Assembly: GCA_024278775.1 (NCBI GenBank)
Contig: JAJRSP010000271.1
Location: 1 to 11,554, forward strand
Direction: 5' to 3'
DNA from: Planctomycetota bacterium
GTDB lineage: Bacteria > Planctomycetota > Phycisphaerae > UBA1845
DNA: 11,554 nucleotides
How positions within the stretch are numbered: the stretch's first letter is position 1; every line of letters begins with the position of its first letter. This document shows, piece by piece, positions 1 to 7,490 of the stretch. The notes beneath the pieces were generated by a model, which worked only from the letters and a program-made list of their open reading frames with translations, did not search any database and was not told where the DNA came from. Position numbers and translations under genes: made by a program.

Positions 1-228
<228 letters not shown>

Positions 229-276
229 GGGTGCCGTGAGAGCGGCCCACGACGACAAACCTGTCCTTGGTATACC

Positions 277-318
277 GGCGTCCGGTGGATCGAAAGGTTC
301 ACCGGACGCCTCTTGTTT
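277..318 (+). terminator. Intrinsic terminator downstream of 16S
   Basis: A perfect 11-bp stem (277-287 with 300-310, GGCGTCCGGTG/CACCGGACGCC) with a 12-nt loop GATCGAAAGGTT is followed by TCTTGTTT. It sits about 135 nt behind the 16S end and would stop transcription before any 23S could be reached. Its core is nearly the same as the terminators at 1607-1651 and 3481-3520, including the loop. Confidence 0.85.
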
Positions 319-437
319 AGAGCTTTCCCGGAAACACAGGCCTCATCTCGCCATGTTTTCTGTAAACATAGCTGAATCAGGTAGTTATGTCGGTATGTCG
401 AGAATTTTGGCCAGAAAAACATTTTTTCATTTTTCCG

Positions 438-466
438 TTGTGTCTGCAACGTGTTTTCGGTACGAT
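438..466 (+). promoter_or_regulatory. Candidate sigma70-type promoter
   Basis: TTGTGT (438-443) and TACGAT (461-466) are separated by 17 nt and lie just behind an AT-rich tract of A and T runs (about 410-435). This would place a start point near 473 and give a leader of about 120 nt before the gene at 597. The boxes match the consensus only partly (3/6 and 4/6), so this is tentative. Confidence 0.35.
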
Positions 467-596
467 AGCCCGTAACACTCATCGGGGTTGAGTGGGGGAA
501 GCGGCCATGCCTTATCGGAGTAGACAGGGCAGCCGGGAGCACCGGTCTTGTGCGTTTCCTCCCTCCCCGATTTGCGATACACGAGAGGAGAGAGGC

Positions 597-1088
597 GTGA
601 CTAGGATGATTGGTAACAGGTGGATGCGTGCTGCGATTGCGGTTTCGGTGGGATCAGCAGCTCTTGGGTTTTTTGCGCAGCCGGCGTCGGCTGCGATTGC
701 GTTCGATCAGAATGTGACACCGGATGTCATCTTCGGAACGGGAAACGCTAACGGATTGTTCACGGTGGACCAGAGTAACGGCATCGAGCTGGGACTTCGG
801 GCCAAGATTCCCTTTGTAGGCGTGACTCATAGCAACGGCGACGGCACCTACAGCTATACGCTTGCCGAGCTTCTGGCTGCCGATCCCTCGCAACGGTGGA
901 ACTTCGATTGGACGGTGAACACCGACTACCTCGGCACGTCGGGGGTAAAGATTGACGGCTTGGCCTACCTTCTGCAGATTGATTTCGACCCGAGCATGGG
1001 CCAGAACTTCATGGCATTTGATCCGATCACACCCAACGTGGCTCCGTTGAACGCTCCGTTTTTGATCACAGCATCGGGGACAACTTGA
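597..1088 (+). CDS. Secreted surface protein with C-terminal sorting tail, N-terminal part (frameshifted)
   Basis: This is the first part of a secreted protein, 163 codons as read. I chose GTG 597 because GGAG (587-590) lies 6 nt upstream; ATG 606, three codons in, is the alternative. Residues 1-32 form a signal peptide: basic RNRWMR-type start, hydrophobic core, and a likely cut after PASA. The rest ([19 protein letters not shown] onward) resembles extracellular domains I recall from PEP-CTERM/IPTL-CTERM proteins, in which a segment like 'FxDHxxGDN' follows. Here the frame ends at TGA 1086-1088, while that expected segment ([11 protein letters not shown]) is in the -1 frame. One extra T in the T5 run 1059-1063 would join this part to 1085-1558 as one protein of about 320 residues. 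Function is unknown; a surface or matrix protein is inferred. Candidate promoter at 438-466. Confidence 0.72.
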   Translation: MTRMIGNRWMRAAIAVSVGSAALGFFAQPASAAIAFDQNVTPDVIFGTGNANGLFTVDQSNGIELGLRAKIPFVGVTHSNGDGTYSYTLAELLAADPSQRWNFDWTVNTDYLGTSGVKIDGLAYLLQIDFDPSMGQNFMAFDPITPNVAPLNAPFLITASGTT

Positions 1089-1558
1089 CGCTGAACAGCT
1101 CCGGCACCGAAGCGGTTGATGCCCCGACGTATGCCGCTTTGATCGCGGCCAACAACGTGTGCCAGAACTCATGGCGTCATCCCTTCTTCGCGAGCCCCCC
1201 GACATTTTCGTATGACCCGACGATTGACGGGACGTACGACATCGTCCTGAGTGCTTTCGACGGCTCCGGCGCTCTACTGGCCAGCACCAACATCCGCGTC
1301 ATCATCGGTGCCGGCGGAGCCCCGGTATGCGGCGACGGCCTTGTGGGTATGGGCGAGGCGTGCGACGACGGTAACCTCACGGCGGGTGACGGATGCAGCG
1401 CGACCTGTACCGTGGAAACCAACTACGATTGTACCGGTGAGCCGAGTGTGTGCGTTCGGGTAACCCCGGCCGTCTCGGAGTGGGGCCTGGGCTTCTTGCT
1501 GCTCCTCGGCTTGACGCTCGGCACAGTGCTGTTTCGCCGAACCAAGACCGCCGCCTGA
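1085..1558 (+). CDS. Secreted surface protein, C-terminal part with Myxococcus-type Cys-rich repeat and IPTL-CTERM-like tail
   Basis: This is the second part of the gene beginning at 597, in the -1 frame. The TTG at 1085 overlaps the upstream stop as TTGA, but I regard it as an artefact of the frameshift: it has no Shine-Dalgarno, and the frame is readable upstream to about 1059. It finishes the extracellular domain (VDGTY-type motif '[18 protein letters not shown]'). Next comes a Cys-rich repeat [20 protein letters not shown]...[20 protein letters not shown], matching the DUF4215/myxococcal disulfide repeat. The tail is a PAVSEWGL motif, a leucine-rich transmembrane segment and FRRTKTAA, the layout of IPTL-CTERM sorting signals. 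Export followed by processing by an exosortase-like enzyme is inferred; no such enzyme is in the window. A strong terminator follows at 1607. Confidence 0.72.
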   Translation: MTLNSSGTEAVDAPTYAALIAANNVCQNSWRHPFFASPPTFSYDPTIDGTYDIVLSAFDGSGALLASTNIRVIIGAGGAPVCGDGLVGMGEACDDGNLTAGDGCSATCTVETNYDCTGEPSVCVRVTPAVSEWGLGFLLLLGLTLGTVLFRRTKTAA

Positions 1559-1606
1559 CTTTACACAGTACGGTCACCTGACCGAGCCAACTAGAACGCT
1601 TTGGGC

Positions 1607-1651
1607 ACGTCGCCCGGTGAATCAAATGGTTCACCGGGCGACGTCTTTCTT
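1607..1651 (+). terminator. Intrinsic terminator after the first sorting-tail gene
   Basis: A perfect 15-bp stem (1607-1621 with 1630-1644, ACGTCGCCCGGTGAA/TTCACCGGGCGACGT) with an 8-nt loop is followed by CTTTCTT. It lies 49 nt behind the stop at 1558 and belongs to the same sequence family as the terminators at 277 and 3481. Confidence 0.9.
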
Positions 1652-2199
1652 GTGGGTTGAACTCCTTCGTGTGGGGTCAACCGGCGATAACTTCTTGTGA
1701 AACGGAACAGGTCCAATAACATCAGCTTCCTGGTTTTTCGGTCACTACGGCCCTGGGGTCGCCCACCCTCCATTTATTCACATGCCGGGTTGCAGAGTGA
1801 GAATGATTGCACGTCTCACCGTATTTTTTATTTGAATATGGAAACTATGTTCTGTTCTAACCCATTCCACCCAGACAGCCACCCATATTATTCCAATAAG
1901 CCATTTTATTGCCTAAATGCCTTGCATTAGCCAATAGAATCGGTAGAATGGGGGAGAGTTTATCGGATTTCGTAGGGAAAGCACCGACTCGCCAGCGGAT
2001 CAAGGCCATAGTGGCTCCGTGTGTCGGGTGCCAACTCCGGTAGCTGGCCTGCTAGCTGGCGTGCGTATCCGTCGCTGTTGTGATTGTTTTTGGGGACCGG
2101 GTGTTTCGCGCACTCGCGACTCGCTTCACACGGTACGGGTTCTTGGGGCACCTGAAAGTGGGACGATAGGGGAAGGAAGCTGTTGGGAGGCGGAGAAGC
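1652..2199 (+). other. Intergenic region, locally AT-rich
   Basis: About 550 nt lack a convincing gene. Positions 1780-1960 are clearly more AT-rich than the surroundings and contain repeated CCAATA/ATTAGCC-like words. The 77-codon open frame at 1697-1930 has no Shine-Dalgarno and an unlikely composition. A weak promoter candidate lies at 1922-1949. The stretch 1960-2190 is GC-rich and I see no defined element in it apart from the Shine-Dalgarno of the next gene. Confidence 0.5.
1922..1949 (+). promoter_or_regulatory. Weak candidate promoter for the gene at 2200
   Basis: TTGCAT (1922-1927) and TAGAAT (1944-1949) are spaced by 16 nt at the downstream end of an AT-rich tract. The -10 box is 5/6, but the -35 box matches only TTG. 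The implied leader is about 240 nt, which is long, so this is a low-confidence call. Confidence 0.22.
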
Positions 2200-3447
2200 A
2201 TGATGGGCAGAATGTTCAAATGGTTGGGCGTCGTTTCGTTGATCGTCTGTGCATCCTCGGCGGAGCGTGCGATCGCCCAGGATCCGTGTGCCGGAGGTGC
2301 CTGCTGTGTGAATCCGGCCACCTGCGTGGTGACGGATAAGCAGACGCTCGCGGCGCTCACCGTAGACAGTGTTTTCCCTTGCACCTTTACGCTGGGCTCC
2401 TACTGCACGGGAGGTTCCGGACTCAACGGTATTTCGCCGAGTGTTCCGGGTGCCTGTGGATTGAGTTGGCTTATCGATAATGCCACGACGCCGGCTGTCG
2501 CTCTGGATTCGCTGGATCACCGTTGGTTGCAGAGCACCACGGTCCCCAAAGTGGTTGACTTTGGCGCGCCGATCAACACGGCCGTCGTGTTTGTCGCGGT
2601 TGATAACGGCTCGTTTCCGGAAGAGGGTATCGAGTCCACCGTATGGGGCAGCAACACGTGCGACATCTCTACTTTCCCCAACGGGTGGACCATGGGTACG
2701 TTGACCACCATTTGGAAAAGAGGGTGGGAAGACCCCGTTGCGTGTCAGGGTTTGGACAACGCTGATGACTTCACCGGGCAATACAGCTTTCCGGGTGCCG
2801 GGTTCCGTTATATCGCCGTCCACGCGGACTATAGCGTCTCCATCTTCGATGATCCGACTCACACGACATGGTCGAGCTTTTTTGATGACTCGCCCCTCCC
2901 CGGATGGCAGAGCCACGATGACGAAATCGACGCCATTGGTACGCCGACCTGCACACCCGGACAGGTTGTGGCCGACGCGGGACCGCCGCAGACAGCTAAT
3001 GTTGGTGGGCAGGTTTGTTTCGATGCGATCAACTCCACGGCCGGTAGTGGGATCGCCAGTTATGGCTGGGATCTCGATGGTGATGGTGCCATTGACGTCA
3101 GCGGTCCCCAAGCTTGCGTCAGTTGCACTCAGGGCTCTGTCGGGCAAGTCACACTCTTTGTGACGGATGCCTGCGGTTGTGTCGATAGCACCGTGGCCAA
3201 CTATACCTGCGTCGATTCGGGTGCCTGTTGCGATTCCACGCAACTTCCCGGTCAGGTCTGCACGGACAACGTCTCTTCCGGCAGTTGCACCGCCTCGTTC
3301 TACCAGGGTGACACCTGTGCCAACATTCAGGCGACCGGCGCGTGTGTGTCGGATATTCCGGCCGTCTCGGAATGGGGCCTGGTGATTCTGCTTCTTCTCG
3401 GGCTGACGTTTGGTACGGCGATGTTTCGCCGCACGGCGACCGCCTAA
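2200..3447 (+). CDS. Secreted Cys-rich protein with PKD-like domain and IPTL-CTERM-like sorting tail
   Basis: A 415-residue exported protein. ATG 2200 (or 2203) is supported by GGGAGG (2185-2190) and GGAG (2192-2195). Residues 1-27 are a signal peptide with a likely cut near AIAQ. A short Cys module with GACC follows at 33-42. Residues about 60-250 form an unassigned, probably beta-rich domain (motifs FRYIAVHADYSVSIFD and SHDDEIDAIG). Residues about 256-338 look PKD-like (ADAGPPQTANVGG, then YGWDLDGDGAIDVSGP). A second Cys module with GACC is at 341-382. The tail at 386-415 ([20 protein letters not shown], then FRRTATA) is an IPTL-CTERM-type sorting signal. It is nearly identical at DNA level to the tail ending at 1558. 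The protein probably ends on the cell surface; the partner and reaction are unknown. The gene stands alone, with two terminators behind it. Confidence 0.88.
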   Translation: MMGRMFKWLGVVSLIVCASSAERAIAQDPCAGGACCVNPATCVVTDKQTLAALTVDSVFPCTFTLGSYCTGGSGLNGISPSVPGACGLSWLIDNATTPAVALDSLDHRWLQSTTVPKVVDFGAPINTAVVFVAVDNGSFPEEGIESTVWGSNTCDISTFPNGWTMGTLTTIWKRGWEDPVACQGLDNADDFTGQYSFPGAGFRYIAVHADYSVSIFDDPTHTTWSSFFDDSPLPGWQSHDDEIDAIGTPTCTPGQVVADAGPPQTANVGGQVCFDAINSTAGSGIASYGWDLDGDGAIDVSGPQACVSCTQGSVGQVTLFVTDACGCVDSTVANYTCVDSGACCDSTQLPGQVCTDNVSSGSCTASFYQGDTCANIQATGACVSDIPAVSEWGLVILLLLGLTFGTAMFRRTATA

Positions 3448-3480
3448 CTGGGTACGGCCGTTCATCTAAGACTAAAAACC

Positions 3481-3520
3481 AACGTCCGGTGGATCGAAGG
3501 ATTCACCGGGCGTTTCTATT
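3481..3520 (+). terminator. Intrinsic terminator after the second sorting-tail gene
   Basis: An 11-bp stem with one G-U pair (3481-3491 AACGTCCGGTG with 3504-3514 CACCGGGCGTT) and a 12-nt loop GATCGAAGGATT is followed by TTCTATT. It lies 33 nt behind the stop at 3447. The core and loop match the terminator behind 16S at 277 closely. Confidence 0.87.
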
Positions 3521-3553
3521 AGAAGGAACCAGCGTCTCCGATCGGTGGGTGGA

Positions 3554-3587
3554 CGCAGGCGGCCAGTAGCCTCTACCTGCGGTTTTT
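3554..3587 (+). terminator. Second, backup intrinsic terminator
   Basis: CGCAGG (3554-3559) pairs with CCTGCG (3576-3581), with an inner GGC-CAGTA-GCC hairpin. It is followed by one G and TTTTT (3583-3587). It is placed in tandem with the terminator at 3481 and unrelated to it in sequence. The stem is interrupted, so strength is uncertain. Confidence 0.55.
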
Positions 3588-3878
3588 CACAGGAAATCTA
3601 TCATTTGGTAGGCGTTTGGGTGGCGTAGCGAAGCACAAAGCCGATAATACGTGCGTCGGCGGAAGCCGATGGGGCGTCCGGGAGGCACCCTACAGGCGTC
3701 CGATTGTTTGTTGTAGTCATAAAGGGGTGTAGGGCTGGCTATTGCCGGTCGTGGTGGTTCGGGTTCGTGAGATCGGCATGCAATAGCGTGCCCCGAGAGA
3801 TGCGGGCGGCATGCCATAGCATGCCTCACGGTGCCGGTTCTTTTGATTGTCTGGCCACGGTCCAAACGAGGCTATCGA
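3588..3878 (+). other. Hairpin-rich glmS upstream region
   Basis: This stretch of about 290 nt before glmS has no convincing gene. An 8-nt direct repeat AAGCCGAT (3638-3645 and 3663-3670) flanks GTCGGC (3655-3660), so two mutually exclusive stems are possible. The downstream one is closed by a GGAA tetraloop. Three small GC-stem hairpins with 4-nt A/T-rich loops follow: 3735-3748 (TATT), 3775-3792 (AATA) and 3808-3825 (CATA). The last two share GGCATGC arms. I cannot fit the glmS ribozyme core. A leader RNA role is possible but inferred. Confidence 0.4.
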
Positions 3879-5702
3879 ATGTGCGGAATTATCGGGTACG
3901 TGGGTAAGCGGCAGGCGTTGCCCATTCTCATTGAGGGGCTTCGGCGGCTGGAATATCGCGGGTACGACTCGTCCGGGGTCGCACTGGCTGGTGTGCAGGG
4001 GGTGTCGGTCACGAAGTCGGCCGGTCGGCTTAGCGCGCTGGAGCAAATCGTAGATGTCTCTCAGCCGCAGACCGCCGGGATCGGGCACACGCGCTGGGCC
4101 ACCCACGGAGCGCCGAACGATGTAAACGCGCACCCGCATCAGGATGTGTCGGGCCGGATCGCGGTGATTCACAACGGAATTATTGAGAATGATCGCGCGC
4201 TCCGTGTGTATCTGGAACGGAAGGGCGTGGAGTTTGCCTCCGAGACGGATACGGAGGTGCTCGCGCAACTGATCGCGCAGTTGTACAACGGAGACCTTGA
4301 AGACGCTGTGCGGCAGGCGCTTCACGAGGTGTCCGGGACGTATGGCATGGCCGTGGTGTGTGCGGATGAGCCCGATCTGATCGTCGCGGCGCGAAAGGGA
4401 AGCCCGCTGATCATCGGCGTGGGGCAGGGGGAACATCTTCTCGCTTCGGATGCGGCGGCCATCCTACCCCATACGACGCAGGTGGTGTATCTGGGTGACG
4501 GCGAGATGGCCCGGATCACTCCGGATGAGGTTCGGCTGACGACGCTAGACGCGATGCCGGTGGCCAAGGATGTGGAGGAGATTGAGTGGTCGTTGGAACA
4601 AATTGAACTCGGCGGTCACGATCATTTCATGTTGAAGGAGATCGTCGAGCAGTCGACGTCTCTGCAAAACTGTTTGCGTGGTCGGATTAATTTGGACGAA
4701 GGGGCGGTGCATCTGGGCGGTCTGGTGGATTGCACGCGTGAGCTCACACGAGCCAAGCGCATCATCATCACGGGGTGTGGCACGGCATGGCACGCGGCGT
4801 TGGTGGGCGAGTATCTTTTTGAGGAGCTGGCGCGTATCCCCACGGAGACGGAGTACGCCAGTGAGTTTCGTTATCGCAACCCGATCTTGGATGCGGATAC
4901 GGTGGTGATCTGTGTGTCGCAGAGCGGAGAGACGGCCGACACGATCGCCGCACTCATGGAGGCGAAGCAGCGCGGGGCGCTCACCTTGGGCGTGGTGAAT
5001 GTCGTAGGCTCGACGATGGCCCGCGAGACGGACGCCGGGGTCTATCTGCATGTGGGTCCGGAGATCGGCGTGGCGAGCACGAAAGCGTTCACGGGTCAGG
5101 TCGCGGTGCTGGCGCTGATGGCGTGTTATCTCGGCCGGCGCAAGCATCTTTCGGCTACAGCCGCGGCGCAGTTCAACGCGGCGCTGTCGGGTATCCCGGC
5201 GCATGTAGAAAAGATTCTCGCCTCTGCCGAAGAGTGCAAGGCGGTGGCACAAAAGTACGCGGACCGAAACAACTGGCTTTATCTGGGACGCGGATGCAAC
5301 TACCCCGTAGCGTTGGAGGGCGCGCTGAAGCTCAAGGAAATCAGCTATATTCACGCCGAGGGTCTGCCGGCCGCGGAGATGAAGCACGGTCCGATCGCGC
5401 TGATTACCGACGGCATGCCGGTGGTGGTGATTGCGACGGCCGGCTCCCAATACGAAAAAATCATGAGTAACATTCAGGAGGTTCGTACGCGCGGCGGTAG
5501 TGTGATCGCGATCGCGACGGAGGGGGATCGAGAGATCCGCAAGCTGGCCGAGCATGTGATCTACGTGCCCGACACGCTCGAACCGTTGCAACCGCTACTC
5601 ACGGCGATCCCGCTGCAATTCATCGCGTATCACGCGGCCGTCATCCGCGGCTGCAACGTAGACAAACCGCGCAATCTCGCCAAGAGTGTCACGGTCGAAT
5701 AG
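3879..5702 (+). CDS. glmS: Glutamine--fructose-6-phosphate aminotransferase (glucosamine-6-phosphate synthase)
   Basis: GlmS makes glucosamine-6-phosphate from fructose-6-phosphate and glutamine, the first committed step to UDP-GlcNAc for envelope polymers; it is cytosolic. ATG 3879 is chosen because Cys2 must become the N-terminal nucleophile (MCGIIGYVG); ACGAGG ends 7 nt upstream. The open frame extends 48 nt further upstream, but that would bury the Cys. The protein is 607 residues, close to the 609 of E. coli. The glutaminase domain (about 2-220) shows LEYRGYDS (25-31), HTRWATHG (70-77), HNGIIEN (98-104) and ETDTE (122-126). Two SIS sugar-isomerase domains follow, with TGCGTAWHA (298-306), VSQSGETADT (346-355), STKAF (400-404) and EGALKLKEISYIHAEG (480-495). 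The C-terminus is DKPRNLAKSVTVE. All key motifs are intact. It is probably transcribed alone from the 3588-3878 region. No terminator is visible before the convergent gene. Confidence 0.97.
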   Translation: MCGIIGYVGKRQALPILIEGLRRLEYRGYDSSGVALAGVQGVSVTKSAGRLSALEQIVDVSQPQTAGIGHTRWATHGAPNDVNAHPHQDVSGRIAVIHNGIIENDRALRVYLERKGVEFASETDTEVLAQLIAQLYNGDLEDAVRQALHEVSGTYGMAVVCADEPDLIVAARKGSPLIIGVGQGEHLLASDAAAILPHTTQVVYLGDGEMARITPDEVRLTTLDAMPVAKDVEEIEWSLEQIELGGHDHFMLKEIVEQSTSLQNCLRGRINLDEGAVHLGGLVDCTRELTRAKRIIITGCGTAWHAALVGEYLFEELARIPTETEYASEFRYRNPILDADTVVICVSQSGETADTIAALMEAKQRGALTLGVVNVVGSTMARETDAGVYLHVGPEIGVASTKAFTGQVAVLALMACYLGRRKHLSATAAAQFNAALSGIPAHVEKILASAEECKAVAQKYADRNNWLYLGRGCNYPVALEGALKLKEISYIHAEGLPAAEMKHGPIALITDGMPVVVIATAGSQYEKIMSNIQEVRTRGGSVIAIATEGDREIRKLAEHVIYVPDTLEPLQPLLTAIPLQFIAYHAAVIRGCNVDKPRNLAKSVTVE

Positions 5703-5721
5703 CGCTACTCGGATCGTGAAT

Positions 5722-6936
5722 CTATTTCGCCACTTCAAATAGCGACACGCCGAGCACGTGTTCGTTACCGGATTCGATTTCTGTCAAGACGGCTTCGTCG
5801 AGCGAGGCCGCGAGTTTGATCTGCGCGCAAGCGGCCTCATCACCCTCGCAGATGATGTTGTTCATCTCCTCGACGTTGACACCGGCGTGACGAATGACGC
5901 TCAGGGCGTGGGCCAACACGCCGGGGCGGTTGCGGTGACGGACCACAACGACGAACTTCGCGGCGGATTGATGGCAGAGGTTGACGCAGTTTTCCACCCG
6001 GCCCGTCTGCTTGTAGGTCAGCACGATGCGTACTGTTTCGTCGGCGATCGCTTCCTGAGCCTGGTCGGTGGAGGCACCGATGTGGTGCGTGCCGTAGACC
6101 ACGCCGCCGGTTTCCATGATCTTGCTTGCGAACTGGCTATCTCCTGCGCCGGGTTCATCGGGGTAGACGTCCAGTCCCACGCGGATTCCGTGCGACTCCA
6201 CTGCCTCGGCCAGCGCGTCGTAATCCAGCACGTTGGCACGTGAGGTGTTGATCAGGTAGCTACCCGGCGCGAGGGCCGCGATCACGTCTTCACTGATAAG
6301 CCCCTTCGTGTCGGCGTTCGCCGCGATGTGGATGGACAAGATGTGGCAGCGCGAGGCTACGTCTTTGGCGTTGTCGCATCGGGAGATGCCGAGTTCAGCG
6401 GCAGCGGCGTCGGTGAGCGAGCGGCTCCAGGCGACCACCGGCATGCCGAACGCGGCCGCCCGTGTGACGACGGCCCGGCCGATCTGACCAAACCCGATCA
6501 CCCCCAGCGTGCGTCCCTTGAGCCCGCGCGCCTGGGCGTATGTTTTTTTGTTCCAGATGCCGTTTCGCAGATCGACGGCGTTATCCACGATGCGTCGATC
6601 CAACGCGAGAATCAGGCCGAACGTGAGTTCCGCGACGGCCACCGCGTTTTTGCCAGGACAGTTCGCGACGAGCACGCTTCGCTGTGACGCGGCTTTCACG
6701 TCAATCGTGTTGTATCCGGCACCGGCGCGCACGACGACGTTGAGTTGACGGCTTGCGCCGAGCATGGCCGCCGTGACCTTGGTGCTTCGAACGACGAGCA
6801 CGGCGCACTGCGTATCGGCGATGGCACGGCTCAGAGCGTCTCCGTCTAGCGCGGGGCGGTGGATGACCTCGCAGCCGGCACGGGTGAGCGCGGTAACGCC
6901 CGATTCTTGAAACTTGTCAGCGATCAGCACTTTCAT
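5722..6936 (-). CDS. serA: D-3-phosphoglycerate dehydrogenase with C-terminal ACT domain
   Basis: This enzyme oxidises 3-phosphoglycerate to 3-phosphohydroxypyruvate with NAD+, the first step of serine synthesis. I place the start at 6936 (MKVLIADKF), giving 404 residues. The frame is open 144 nt further upstream, but that extension has no homology-like content and the start is preceded by a GGGGGA. The substrate-binding lobe has VVRAGAGYNTID (68-79). The Rossmann motif is LGVIGFGQIGR (144-154). Catalytic residues are Arg233 (NTSRANVLD), Glu261 (DVYPDEP) and His285 (THHIGAST). Residues about 326-404 form an ACT domain (RHRNRPGVLAHALSVIRHAG, NVEEMNN) that in this family often gives serine feedback. 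The length fits the compact E. coli-like form (410), not the long 525-residue form. The gene converges on glmS with 19 nt between the stops. A related 2-hydroxyacid dehydrogenase cannot be fully excluded. Confidence 0.93.
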   Translation of the reverse strand: MKVLIADKFQESGVTALTRAGCEVIHRPALDGDALSRAIADTQCAVLVVRSTKVTAAMLGASRQLNVVVRAGAGYNTIDVKAASQRSVLVANCPGKNAVAVAELTFGLILALDRRIVDNAVDLRNGIWNKKTYAQARGLKGRTLGVIGFGQIGRAVVTRAAAFGMPVVAWSRSLTDAAAAELGISRCDNAKDVASRCHILSIHIAANADTKGLISEDVIAALAPGSYLINTSRANVLDYDALAEAVESHGIRVGLDVYPDEPGAGDSQFASKIMETGGVVYGTHHIGASTDQAQEAIADETVRIVLTYKQTGRVENCVNLCHQSAAKFVVVVRHRNRPGVLAHALSVIRHAGVNVEEMNNIICEGDEAACAQIKLAASLDEAVLTEIESGNEHVLGVSLFEVAK

Positions 6937-7316
6937 AGTGCATCCCCCAAGGGTAGGGCGGGCAAAACACCCGCCGCGTAAATGATTGATGATCCGGGCA
7001 CCCCTGCCACGTCCTCGATAGGACCAAAGCCAAGGGCCACCCCACTTCCGGCAGCATACCCCCGCACCAGGGTTTCGCAACGATCATGCAAACGCGCGCG
7101 GATTCGTTTATCGTCGTGTGGTGCAGTTTGCTTCGCCCCGTCGATCGGCATATTATTTTCTAATAATCCTTGCAGGGATTCACGCGGGATGGATATACTG
7201 GACACTTGGACGTTTCGGAGCGCTTCGCCCGTCGTTCCATCGCAGTTCGAGAGCGGCATTCGCGGCGCTAGGGTTTCAACGCAAGCGTGTCTGTCTACGA
7301 CGAAGGAGGTACTCTG
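6937..7316 (+). other. Intergenic region between serA and the frameshifted secreted-protein gene
   Basis: About 380 nt separate two divergent genes and should hold both promoters. On the plus strand there is an AT-rich patch (7150-7168) and a candidate promoter at 7170-7199. On the minus strand I find no clear promoter for serA. The open frames here have no Shine-Dalgarno and unlikely composition. Confidence 0.45.
7170..7199 (+). promoter_or_regulatory. Candidate sigma70-type promoter for the gene at 7317
   Basis: TTGCAG (7170-7175) and TATACT (7194-7199) are spaced 18 nt apart, just downstream of an AT-rich patch. The -10 box is 5/6 and the -35 box keeps TTG. Start of transcription would be near 7206, about 110 nt before the ATG at 7317. 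Confidence 0.4.
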
Positions 7317-7490
7317 ATGAGTATGACCAAACGACGTGGATCTGTGGCGATGTCCGTAGTGTGCGCGGCGCTATCGGCCGGTGTGGCCCCACAGGCGTGC
7401 GCAGCATTGGGGGGGGGCAGTCTCCGCTGCTACCCCTCCTATCCCTCCTATAATCTGGGACGGCAAGGCACGCTTGGTCCGTACCAGTGA
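7317..7490 (+). CDS. Secreted protein of unknown function, signal-peptide part (out of frame at a G9 run)
   Basis: ATG 7317 is preceded at 6 nt by AAGGAGGT (7303-7310), the best Shine-Dalgarno in the window and fully complementary to the anti-SD at 132-140. The first 30 residues are a clear signal peptide (MSMTKRRGSVAMSVVCAALS, then AGVAPQACAA). Directly after it lies a run of nine G (7409-7417). As written, translation passes into GGGSLRCYPSYPSYNL and stops at 7490 after 57 codons. With eight G the signal peptide would join the open frame that ends at 7797, giving 159 residues. So this is either a true frameshift, a phase-variable switch, or a base-calling error in the G run. Confidence 0.6.
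   Translation: MSMTKRRGSVAMSVVCAALSAGVAPQACAALGGGSLRCYPSYPSYNLGRQGTLGPYQ

Noticed and set aside
1059..1088. Programmed -1 frameshift or TTGA stop-start coupling joining the two parts of the first surface protein
   Set aside because: GTTTTTG does not fit the X-XXY-YYZ heptamer, no clear downstream stimulator is seen, and the TTG has no Shine-Dalgarno. A lost T is simpler, though not proven.
1697..1930. Small open frame of 77 codons in the AT-rich intergenic region
   Set aside because: No Shine-Dalgarno, no hydrophobic or domain pattern, unlikely codon content.
1960..3465. Long minus-strand open frame of 501 codons over the second surface-protein gene
   Set aside because: It is Arg/Gly/Thr-rich without domains, and covers a plus-strand gene with signal peptide, domains and sorting tail; it is a shadow frame.
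3600..3850. glmS ribozyme or c-di-GMP-I (GEMM) riboswitch upstream of glmS
   Set aside because: The stretch ACAAAGCCGAT...GCCGATGGGG recalls the end of GEMM RNAs, but the conserved first stem with its GAAA loop and the required pairing are not there. The conserved glmS ribozyme core is also absent.
4545..5591. Minus-strand open frame inside glmS
   Set aside because: Arg/His-rich composition typical of the antisense of a GC-rich gene; glmS on the plus strand has all catalytic motifs.
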